A DNA stretch of 64,000 nucleotides, from positions 3,550,835-3,614,834 of the forward strand of contig OX638352.1 in assembly GCA_951813545.1 (NCBI GenBank). The letters run 5' to 3'. Each line of letters starts with the position of its first letter. The stretch's first letter is position 1. The position numbers and the translations under genes are program-made. This document shows, piece after piece, positions 56,895-64,000 of this stretch. The stretch is from an uncultured Poribacteria bacterium. Its GTDB lineage: Bacteria > Poribacteria > WGA-4E > WGA-3G. The notes below the pieces were generated by a model. The model saw nothing but the letters and a program-made list of their open reading frames with translations. It ran no database searches and was not told where the DNA came from.

Positions 56895-59800
56895 ATGAAC
56901 TTTCAAACACGTTGCAACCGTTATCTACAAAATATAAACCAAACCCAAGCCAACCCACAGGCAACGCCAGAACTTTCACTATTCCCGCATCTCCAAACCT
57001 TCCTTGAAGAACTATCCGCTGACAATTTCGGCAGAGATACCGTCACATTCCTACAAGAATCAAGACAATTGGATCAGATTGGGAGACCGGACTTCATCGC
57101 GATGGACGGTTTATTACCCATCGGCTATATTGAGGCGGAAAGATACGGCAGAGACCTCGACAATCTCACCGGTCACGCTGAAGCGCAGAACGCACGTTTT
57201 ATTGAAAACCTTGACAATTTCATCCTCACCAACTTCGTCGAATTCCGGTTGTATGCCGATGGAATATTGCGAGCGACAGCAAACGTTGAAGATGGAGCTG
57301 AAAATTTAGAGACGTTACTGGAAAGGTTTCTGAATGCCGGACACGTCCAGATTACCTCTCCAGAAACACTCGCGAGATACCTCGCCAGACGGACGCGGGA
57401 ACTCCAGACGCAGATCGCAACCACACTCAGCGATGAAGATAGCGAGATTTATCGGATGTTTTCGGCGTTCAAAGAAACGCTCATCTCTACGTTGACACCG
57501 GACGATTTCGCCGACATGTACGCACAAACGCTCGCCTACGGGTTGTTCGCTGCACGCTGCACACTCCCGAATGCGACCAACTTCTCACGGCACACCGCTG
57601 TCGAGGCACTTCCGAGGTCAAACCCGTTTCTCATCCAACTCTTTTATCACGTCGCCTCTCCGACACTGGAGACGAACGTCACCTATATCCTGGACGACAT
57701 CGCAGTGCTTCTCCGAAACGTCCCGACAGAGATGCTCCGCACGGCGTTTGCTGCCAAAACACACCTCGAAGATCCAGTGATTCACTTCTACGAGACCTTC
57801 CTCGCCGAATACGATCCGCAGCGGCGTGTCGACCGTGGTGTTTACTATACACCGCCACAAGTTATCTCCTACATCGTCAGGTCTGTGGATAGCCTCCTCA
57901 AAACAGAATTGAACAGACCCGACGGTCTCGCCGATGACAACACGCTTATCCTGGACCCCGCAACAGGCACCGGTGGCTTCCTCCTGACAGTGCTGGATCA
58001 CATCAAAGAATACGTCACAGAGACCTACGGCACCGGAGAATGGACACAGTATGTCAACGCCCAGCTCGTCAAACGGATCTTCGGTTTTGAACTGCTCGTT
58101 GCACCGTATACGATTGCACATCTGAAGTTGAGTCTGTTCCTACAAGTGCAAGGCTGGCGCGCTGATGAACGTCTCCGCATCTATCTCACGAACACATTGG
58201 AGTATCCCGGGGAGATGCAGCCATCCTTGCCTTTTGCGGAATTTATCTCCGATGAGGCGAACGCGGCATTGTCAGTGAAACGCGACGAACCGCTGCTTGT
58301 TATTCTCGGCAATCCACCCTATCCACAAGATTCTGCCAATTCAAGCCGCGACGGTAGAAGATTAACTTTTATTGGGGAACTCATTGAAGATTATAAACAG
58401 ATAGATGGAGAACCACTCGGTGAAAGAAACTCAAAAGTGCTTCAATCGGATTATGTAAAGTTTATTCGATGGGCACAGTGGCGGATTGATAAAAACGGTG
58501 AAGGTGTTATCGGTTATATTGTCAACAATAGTTTCCTTGACGGTCCCACCTTCCGTGGAATGCGGCAGAGTTTGTTTGACAGTTTCAACGCCATCGACCT
58601 GCTCAACTTACACGGTAGCAATAGAAGAACAGAAGCGAACCCTAAAGTCCAGAGAGATGAAAACGTGTTTGATATTCTACAAGGTGTCTCTATTGTATTA
58701 TGTGTCAAACATCGCGATAATTCTACACCAACAAAAGCCTACTACGCCGATATGTGGGGAAGTCGCGAGAACAAGTATAGAACACTTTCGGAAACCGATG
58801 TCCAATCCACGGAATGGTATGAGTTACAACCGACATCACCGCACTACCTCTTTGTACCGCAAATAGCAGATTCCAGTGCCGAATACGAAAGCGGATGGGA
58901 AATTACTGACATCTTTCAAACAGGTTCAGTCGGGATTGTCACCGGCAGGGATAAATTGGCACTTCACTGGAAAGAGGAAAAACTTCGTGAAACTGTAACC
59001 GATTTTGTTTCTCTCTCTGTAGATGAGGCGCGTAAGAAATATCAATTACGAAGGGATAGCCAAGATTGGAAGATTCATCTTGCTCAAACAGATCTCCGTA
59101 ACCATCCAGATGCTGACCAACATATCGCGCTTATTCATTACCGTGCCTATGATACTCGCTGGACTTATTACACAGGGCAGTCATCTGGGTTTCATGGACG
59201 CCCACGCTTTGAGGTTATGCGTCATCTGAGCAAGGAGAATCTTGGTCTTTGTGTTTGTCGTGTTGTTACGGGGCCGCAGTGGCAACACGCCTTGATAACC
59301 GACAAAATCACTGATAAGTGTTACATTTCAAATAGAGGAAGTGAATCCGGACATGTATTCCCACTCTACTTGTATCCAAATCCGAATGAATTGGGAATGT
59401 CAACAGAGCGTTCGCTCAATTTCAAACCTACTTTTCTGACCGCGCTTTCGGAGGCATTGGAGCTTCCACAGACCGCGCCGTTTAACCTACCCGAAGACGT
59501 TTCACCGGAGGATATCCTCGCCTATATCTATGCAATCTTGTATAGTCCCACCTACCGCCACCGCTACTATGATTTCCTAAGATACGATTTCCCGCGCATC
59601 CCCTTACCCCAAGACATTGACCACTTCCGTACCCTCGCAACATTAGGGCAGCGTCTGATAGATTGGCATTTGTTGAAAGATGTTCAGGTTCCAGTAGTGC
59701 ATCGGTTTGAAGGTGAAGGCGATGGCGTTGTGTCAAAGTTGCGGTATGCGGATGGTAAGGTCTGGATTAACGCTACCCAGCATTTCACGGATGTCCCCGA

Positions 59801-59969
59801 GGAAGTATGGGAATATGAGGTCGGTGCGTATCAGGTGTGTGAGAAGTGGCTGAAGGATCGGAAGGGTGAGGAGTTGCGTCATGAAGACGTGCGTCAATAT
59901 CGTGCGATTCTCGTGGCTGTGGCGGAGACGCTGGCGGTTATGGGTGAGATTGATGCGGTTTTGTGGTAG
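56895..59969 (+). CDS. Type IIG/ISP-like restriction-modification enzyme (intact, altered nuclease motif)
   Basis: The 1024-residue protein has an N-terminal PD-(D/E)XK-like domain with RPD (D66) and GYIEAER (E80, E82), where the catalytic Lys of ExK is Glu. A helical linker leads to the N6-adenine methyltransferase: GVYYTPPQVISYIVRSVD, motif I DPATGTGGF from residue 354, motif IV NPPYPQD from 473. The C-terminal half holds target recognition and the ISP-type end domain (HYRAYDTRWTYYTGQ, ILYSPTYRHRYYDFL). It likely methylates a specific site; cutting may be lost or done by the divergent AAA nuclease. Same architecture and size as the frameshifted gene at 5956-9020. Confidence 0.88.
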   Translation: MNFQTRCNRYLQNINQTQANPQATPELSLFPHLQTFLEELSADNFGRDTVTFLQESRQLDQIGRPDFIAMDGLLPIGYIEAERYGRDLDNLTGHAEAQNARFIENLDNFILTNFVEFRLYADGILRATANVEDGAENLETLLERFLNAGHVQITSPETLARYLARRTRELQTQIATTLSDEDSEIYRMFSAFKETLISTLTPDDFADMYAQTLAYGLFAARCTLPNATNFSRHTAVEALPRSNPFLIQLFYHVASPTLETNVTYILDDIAVLLRNVPTEMLRTAFAAKTHLEDPVIHFYETFLAEYDPQRRVDRGVYYTPPQVISYIVRSVDSLLKTELNRPDGLADDNTLILDPATGTGGFLLTVLDHIKEYVTETYGTGEWTQYVNAQLVKRIFGFELLVAPYTIAHLKLSLFLQVQGWRADERLRIYLTNTLEYPGEMQPSLPFAEFISDEANAALSVKRDEPLLVILGNPPYPQDSANSSRDGRRLTFIGELIEDYKQIDGEPLGERNSKVLQSDYVKFIRWAQWRIDKNGEGVIGYIVNNSFLDGPTFRGMRQSLFDSFNAIDLLNLHGSNRRTEANPKVQRDENVFDILQGVSIVLCVKHRDNSTPTKAYYADMWGSRENKYRTLSETDVQSTEWYELQPTSPHYLFVPQIADSSAEYESGWEITDIFQTGSVGIVTGRDKLALHWKEEKLRETVTDFVSLSVDEARKKYQLRRDSQDWKIHLAQTDLRNHPDADQHIALIHYRAYDTRWTYYTGQSSGFHGRPRFEVMRHLSKENLGLCVCRVVTGPQWQHALITDKITDKCYISNRGSESGHVFPLYLYPNPNELGMSTERSLNFKPTFLTALSEALELPQTAPFNLPEDVSPEDILAYIYAILYSPTYRHRYYDFLRYDFPRIPLPQDIDHFRTLATLGQRLIDWHLLKDVQVPVVHRFEGEGDGVVSKLRYADGKVWINATQHFTDVPEEVWEYEVGAYQVCEKWLKDRKGEELRHEDVRQYRAILVAVAETLAVMGEIDAVLW

Positions 59970-60186
59970 GTTGTCTGAATCTCGGATTTCACGGATTACG
60001 CGGATTTTAAGTAGATTCATAGTAGGGCGATTCATCGCCCGTTCCTAAAATACGGTGATCCGATTCAACGAAGGAATATGTTTGGAGCTATGTGCAGCCG
60101 TGCCCTTTACTTACTTTTGATTCACAAGGAGGAACGCCTTCGATCACTATTCAAAGCCAAACACTCCACTTCGTTAAAAAAAAGAT
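59970..60186. repeat. Repeat spacer after the RM gene
   Basis: CTGAATCTCGGATTTCACGG and GATTACGCGGATTTT (59975-60008) belong to the CGCGGATT family. AGTAGGGCGATTCATCGCCC near 60021 is a short hairpin. ACTCCACTTCGTTAAAAAA at 60161 is a fragment of the GAAACGAAGTGGA family. No gene. Confidence 0.55.
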
Positions 60187-60215
60187 TTGACATCGTGATG
60201 AAAATATTTTACAAT
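60187..60215 (+). promoter_or_regulatory. Predicted sigma-70 promoter of the HEPN gene with 200-base leader
   Basis: TTGACA at 60187-60192 and TACAAT at 60210-60215, 17-base spacing. The leader to ATG 60418 has a CTTAATT/AATTAAG hairpin (60386-60403) directly over the AAGGAGA ribosome site, which could limit translation. Confidence 0.6.
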
Positions 60216-60417
60216 ATATAAACAACTACCTGTTCGGGGTCCCTTATCTTGAGCACAAGCCGAGCAATTATCCGCTTTTTGTGTAACATTAAACATCGGG
60301 CCTCCGTAAATAAATACCTCAGGTAAAGTTACAAGGTCAAGTGGGATGAATATCCTGTCTTGTCTATTTTATTTTTTTTCCATTCTTAATTACGGAATTA
60401 AGGAGATGTAGGAACCT

Positions 60418-61143
60418 ATGAGCACATCCGAAAAAATTAAAAATGAACTAAAGTCGCTTTTGAATGAGTCCGGGAATCTATTAGAACTTATCAGCGATAA
60501 TGAGGACAGTACTGAGTTCGGCATAGTCTATCAGATGTGGTATTCTCGTGCTAGTAAAGTAGTGGAGTTACTCGGCCAGGAAAGGTTAGAAGAGTTTACT
60601 TCCTACTACCGAATTGATCCTAAGCGAAAAACACTGGATGCTGGTCATTATGTGATTCAGGACTATGTCAAGAACATTGTTCCCGGAGGTTACCCCTTTA
60701 ATACGAACAGCGTCACAAGAAGGAGAGTCATAAATCAGTTACAGATTCTCAAATCTCTGGAATCACGTATAGAGAGTATCCTGCAGGATGTTACAGGGCA
60801 CTTACTCGCCGATATTCAGGATTCAGAGCTTAAGGTCGCTGACCAACTCCGAAAAGTTAGTTTGAGAGCAGCAGGAGCCTTAGCCGGAGTAATTCTTGAG
60901 GGGCATCTCCAACGTGTCACTCAAAACCACAACATTACTATCCGCAAGAAATCTCCAACTATCGCTGATTTGAACGATCCATTAAAAAACAAAGGAGTTT
61001 ATGACAACCCCACATGGCGAAAGATTCAACTGCTTGCTGATATTCGGAATTTATGTTCCCACAAAAAAAGTCGAGAACCAACCGATGATGAGGTTGTTGA
61101 ACTCATTTCTGGTGTAAATCGGGTTATTAAGAGTATTTTTTAG
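60418..61143 (+). CDS. HEPN-domain protein (defence-type)
   Basis: The 241-residue protein is helical. The C-terminal half (about 140-241) looks like a HEPN domain, ending with R210-N-L-C-S-H215, an RxxxxH motif followed by KKSREPTDDEVVELI as in many HEPN RNases; QLRKVSLRAAGALAGVILEGHLQ is the preceding helix. HEPN proteins in defence systems cleave RNA after activation. The N-terminal half (MSTSEKIKNELKSLLNES..., TSYYRIDPKRKTL) is not recognised and may sense the trigger. It has its own promoter and ends 8 bases before the right MITE copy. AAGGAG precedes the start. Confidence 0.7.
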   Translation: MSTSEKIKNELKSLLNESGNLLELISDNEDSTEFGIVYQMWYSRASKVVELLGQERLEEFTSYYRIDPKRKTLDAGHYVIQDYVKNIVPGGYPFNTNSVTRRRVINQLQILKSLESRIESILQDVTGHLLADIQDSELKVADQLRKVSLRAAGALAGVILEGHLQRVTQNHNITIRKKSPTIADLNDPLKNKGVYDNPTWRKIQLLADIRNLCSHKKSREPTDDEVVELISGVNRVIKSIF

Positions 61144-61151
61144 TTTCAGGA

Positions 61152-61386
61152 CGTAGGTTGGGTTGAGCGGTAAAAGACCAAGAACTCGCTAGTTTATACG
61201 GAGCATTCCGATTTTCGGTGGATCGTCCTTGTAGACAGAGATAGCGAAACCCAACAACCAAAACGCTGTCAATGTGAGAATGTGTTGGGTTTCACTCGGT
61301 TTTTGGTGATTTCAGGTTTTTCGATGAATTTGAAAGCTATCTTCTATGTGGAGTTTTCAGTAATATCCCGTTCAACCCAACCTACG
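61152..61386 (+). mobile_element. Inverted-repeat element, 235 bp (MITE-like), copy 3; right border of defence cassette
   Basis: Same termini and internal nested repeats as 53903-54134 and in the same orientation: starts CGTAGGTTGGGTTGAGCG, has GCGAAACCCAACAAC and TGTTGGGTTTCACTCGG inside, ends CGTTCAACCCAACCTACG. Starts 8 bases after the HEPN stop. Confidence 0.85.
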
Positions 61387-61795
61387 ACTGAATCAAATCG
61401 ATAGCTTAAAATCCGCGTCATCCGTGAAATTCGCGACAATCCGCGATTCAGATGATCCACACACCACTCCCATCTAAAAAAGAGACAGATGCTGGACGCG
61501 TTTCTATACACATATCGCCCCGCTGGGCTAAGACGCTCTGGATACAAATATCTTCTAATCCGCGAAATCCGCGAAATCCGTGATAATCCGCGATTCAGAC
61601 AAATTAGTTTCCATCAGCACACAAAAAACCACGTGTCAATCCAACGGCATTTGTAATCCTGAAAATCTTTGAATCCTGTAAATCCTGCTTCAGACAACAA
61701 GCGAGAAAACGCCTAAAATCCGCAGCTTGCCTGCCCCTTCTTTACGTTTGGACACCTTATATGATTTTCTCACCACCGTTGAAAGGAGAAAACAC
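61387..61795. repeat. Repeat field with CGCGGATT and AATCCTG families
   Basis: Members at 61409-61452 and 61558-61602 (AATCCGCG units ending GATTCAGAC), a CGCCCCGCTGGGC short hairpin near 61517, and AATCCTGTAAATCCTGC at 61672-61690 ending TTCAGACAAC. No gene before 61796. Confidence 0.65.
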
Positions 61796-62206
61796 ATGCC
61801 TAACCCGAAAACTAAGCCTTACACGAAAACACTCAAAGAGACGATGCACCGAAAATCAGAGATTCTCTCAAAAGCGCAGGCACTGTGGGAAATTGGTATG
61901 ACAGAAACGGCGCAACCGCTTTGGCTATCCGCTGCCACTTATGAGGAACATATTGCCCCAATGCTCGATGCCCTTGGTCGAGAGTTAGAAGGCGCAATAC
62001 ATCGGATCAGTGCGGCATCGTGTTATGAAAAGGCGGGGGATCCGAGTCGAGCCGTGAACCTTTATCGTGCAGCACTGTCAGGTCCATTGCGTGAGGATAC
62101 GCGGCAGGAGGTTGAACATAAGCTGAGTGCTTGTCTTGTTACGTTGGAGTGCCAACCAGCAAAAAGCCCAGTCAAAAGCAGAAACAGTTGTGGATGCATG
62201 AGTTAA
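61796..62206 (+). CDS. Small TPR-like helical protein
   Basis: ATG 61796 has GAAAGGAG at good distance. The 136-residue protein has helix pairs with TPR character (SKAQALWEIGMTETAQPLWLSAATYEEH, ISAASCYEKAGDPSRAVNLYRAALSG) and ends in a flexible KSRNSCGCMS tail with a Cys-Gly-Cys. Cytoplasmic, unknown function. It is alone between repeat fields. The CGC end could bind metal, but this is only a guess. Confidence 0.65.
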   Translation: MPNPKTKPYTKTLKETMHRKSEILSKAQALWEIGMTETAQPLWLSAATYEEHIAPMLDALGRELEGAIHRISAASCYEKAGDPSRAVNLYRAALSGPLREDTRQEVEHKLSACLVTLECQPAKSPVKSRNSCGCMS

Positions 62207-62513
62207 GAGAAGCATTTTACCTGCACAGGATACCCCTACAGATGCCGCCCCTACGGGGCTTGGTGTGTGGTGGACAATATACTTCTACATAGATATCGTC
62301 CCTACGGGACTGAAGACTGCCAAGTGAGAAAACGCTAAAAATCCGTGTTATCCGCGAGAATCCATCCACATAACACTCCGCTGGAGTGCGGATGTCGGAC
62401 GGTATCCTTTTCTATAGACATGTTACTCCGCTGGAGCAAAGCGTGTTATTTGCGACGCTCCTGAAAATCCTGCTTCGGACAATAACAACACCTTGGCTAA
62501 ATCGCAAATTTAT
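62207..62513. repeat. Repeat field with CCGCCCCTACGGGGC and CCGCTGGAG families
   Basis: GCCGCCCCTACGGGGC (62244-62259), ATCGTCCCTACGGGAC (62295-62310), two CTCCGCTGGAG units (62386, 62427) and CCGTGTTATCCGCG (62343). No gene. Directly after, TTGACA at 62514-62519 may be the -35 box of the next gene. Confidence 0.6.
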
Positions 62514-62590
62514 TTGACAACAGACAGCAAATATGATTTACTATATATCGAAATGAAGCGGGTATTTGTAACTAAGATGAGGAGGCAAAA

Positions 62591-62965
62591 ATGAAATTAA
62601 TCCTGATTTCTATCACTGCATTTTTAATTTTTGTGGCACCGGTGTTCAGCGAGCTCACTGTAAAGGACCTTGAACAGATCCGTTCAATCGTCAAAGAGTC
62701 CGAGGATCGCTTGATGAAACATATTGATGACAAAGTTTCGGAAATAGATAAACGGTTGAATCTAATATTTGGGTTCGTAATCGCTTTAATAAGCCTTATT
62801 GTCGTAGTTATTGGTGTCCCGCAAATCATTATGGCATGGCGTGGCAAAGAAGATCGCACGCAAAAGGAGCAGATTCAAGAACTCCGCCAAGAAATAGAAA
62901 CACTCAAACAACATATTGTGGCCGCTGACATGAATGCCGCCTCTAATTCAGGTTCAAGCGATTAA
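62591..62965 (+). CDS. Small membrane protein with coiled coil
   Basis: The 124-residue protein has a signal peptide (MKLILISITAFLIFVAPVFS), a helical outer stretch (ELTVKDLEQIRSIVKESEDRLMKHIDDKV), a membrane segment (LIFGFVIALISLIVVVIGVP, about 58-78), and a cytoplasmic coiled coil (TQKEQIQELRQEIETLKQHI). GAGGAGG precedes the start. I recognise no functional family; a scaffold or sensor role is possible. Confidence 0.7.
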   Translation: MKLILISITAFLIFVAPVFSELTVKDLEQIRSIVKESEDRLMKHIDDKVSEIDKRLNLIFGFVIALISLIVVVIGVPQIIMAWRGKEDRTQKEQIQELRQEIETLKQHIVAADMNAASNSGSSD

Positions 62966-63123
62966 TCCGATTAAGGATGTGTCTACTTGTGCCTTTTCAG
63001 CGTATGTAATCCTGAACCTTTCTTGCACCTCAGAGATCATCTTGAAATCGCTAAACGCGATGATATTACCTCCATCATCCTGCAAATCCTGAAAATCCTA
63101 TAAATCCTGATTCAGACAATTCT
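62966..63123. repeat. Spacer with AATCCTG-type repeat
   Basis: CCTGCAAATCCTGAAAATCC through TGATTCAGACAATTC (63078-63123) ends at the stop of the M81-family gene. Nothing else. Confidence 0.5.
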
Positions 63124-64000
63124 TCAATCCAACGGGAATAGCGGTCTTCGGACATCGTGATATTCAAAATGCAGCGGGTTCACCGCAGTCAATCCCGGTG
63201 TATCCACCTCAATAATCTCTCCTGCAATCGGTTCATAAGCAGCACGGTAAGCGACGGCTGCTTTAACAACAATCATCCGCATCGCCGTCGGATCAATACC
63301 GAGACTCAACAACTGCTGGAGGCTAAACGGCGTTTGCCGTCGACTCGTCAGCACAACCACGGAATCCTTCACTGCAACAACAGTCGTCAATCCCTGATCG
63401 TGGTATCGCTGACCACCGTGCCGAGGTTGGGTCTCCTCATAGCGACCCTCATGGATGAGACGGACATTGCCCTGAATCGAGACGGGGTCACCGTGTAGAT
63501 TGTCCGCTTTCCCACCGACTTGAAGGGAGACTCCGTTGCCGACCCCCGCTTGAATGCAGGTTTGCACAGCCTCTGGATCGTAAACGACAACGACATATCC
63601 AGATGCTTCCTGTCGTACTAACTCTGCTAAAATGAAGGTGCTATCCCCCGGTGAACCACCGCCGATGTTGTCCCCCATTTCGACAAGGATAACGGGATGT
63701 TGTTCAGACTGAATCGCTTGCTCGACTGCCTGTGCTGCATCGGGAAGATCCAGCGTGAGTTGTCCGCGGACGTTCCATAACATATCTGATAGGCGATCGG
63801 CTTCGCTCTGTGCGAGTTGCGGGTCGTTATCAGTGACGACCACGAAGGAGGGGCCCGCTTCATGGACATCGGCATAAGGATACCCCAAGGCGACGTTCGC
63901 GACGAGGACGTTGGGATTCGCTTCCAGTTGTTTCGCTGCTGTGAGGATAGGCTCCATCGGTGGTACGTTGGTGGTATGATACAAGATATTGAGGAGCATC
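63124..64000 (-). CDS. M81-family metallopeptidase / MlrC-like protein (N-terminus outside window)
   Basis: The visible 292 residues are the C-terminal part of an MlrC (microcystinase C, DUF1485) family protein: NVALGYPYADVHEAGPSFVVVTD, HPVILVEMGDNIGGGSPGDSTFIL, GLTTVVAVKDSVVVLTSRRQTPFSL and a final DTPGLTAVNPLHFEYHDVRRPLFPLD. The frame remains open at the window edge, so the first ATG seen is internal. Family members act on small linear peptides or related amides and probably bind zinc. The metal site lies mostly upstream. Confidence 0.88.
   Translation of the reverse strand, partial: MLLNILYHTTNVPPMEPILTAAKQLEANPNVLVANVALGYPYADVHEAGPSFVVVTDNDPQLAQSEADRLSDMLWNVRGQLTLDLPDAAQAVEQAIQSEQHPVILVEMGDNIGGGSPGDSTFILAELVRQEASGYVVVVYDPEAVQTCIQAGVGNGVSLQVGGKADNLHGDPVSIQGNVRLIHEGRYEETQPRHGGQRYHDQGLTTVVAVKDSVVVLTSRRQTPFSLQQLLSLGIDPTAMRMIVVKAAVAYRAAYEPIAGEIIEVDTPGLTAVNPLHFEYHDVRRPLFPLD

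Noticed and set aside
60161..60180. Further full copy of the GAAACGAAGTGGA hairpin
   Set aside because: Only part of the loop (AACGAAGTGGAGT on the minus strand) is present and no closing stem forms.

Overview
The window looks like a chromosomal piece of an uncultured Gram-negative bacterium, most likely a Candidatus Poribacteria-type lineage. This is inference from style, not from a marker gene. The signs are a LamG and an NPCBM secreted protein that end in the same WG-K motif, a CRTAC1/UnbV protein paired with a TPR protein, EutN/CcmL microcompartment vertex proteins, a very large C25 peptidase with a T9SS-like C-terminus, moderate GC, and intergenic spaces full of short palindromic repeat families. 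Coding density is high and both strands are used. No rRNA, tRNA or CRISPR array was found.

Layout: 1-5040 (+) holds a truncated PLP enzyme, a NAGPA-domain protein, a lipoprotein, a zinc alcohol dehydrogenase and hemW. 5369-9020 holds a helix-hairpin-helix protein and a type IIG/ISP-like restriction-modification gene broken by a frameshift in an A7 tract. 9021-10540 is a repeat field with an IS5-family element. 10685-11182 is a thioredoxin-fold redoxin whose catalytic cysteine codon is an in-frame TGA, a strong selenoprotein candidate. 11185-15044 is a full riboflavin cluster (ribD, ribE, ribBA, ribH), followed by hisH. 15920-19030 is a histidine kinase and sigma-54 response regulator pair. 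19203-20398 holds two microcompartment vertex proteins and a lipoprotein, ended by a clear terminator. 20612-25771 is the C25 peptidase. 25888-29367 holds a GNAT enzyme, ndk and two secreted domain proteins.

29472-46379 is almost all on the minus strand: a CRTAC1/TPR pair, an ATP-grasp enzyme, an aldolase-like enzyme, priA, a family 4 uracil-DNA glycosylase, and the conserved block rpsB-tsf-frr-cdsA-dxr-rseP without pyrH or uppS. The 596-bp rpsB-tsf spacer forms a chain of hairpins and may encode a structured RNA. 46685-53823 holds mixed metabolic genes (phosphotransferase, amidohydrolase, queE, VOC protein, STAS protein, heparinase-like protein).

The most striking unit is 53903-61386. Two direct copies of a ~232-bp inverted-repeat element tightly bracket four genes: an HNH-WYL fusion, an AAA ATPase with a PD-(D/E)XK nuclease, a second type IIG/ISP-like modification enzyme whose nuclease motif has Glu instead of Lys, and a HEPN protein. 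This looks like a mobile defence cassette. A second notable signal is a hairpin family with a nearly invariant 13-base loop (GAAACGAAGTGGA) and stems that change in a compensatory way, usually placed shortly before start codons. The window ends in small proteins among repeats and the truncated start of an M81/MlrC-family gene.
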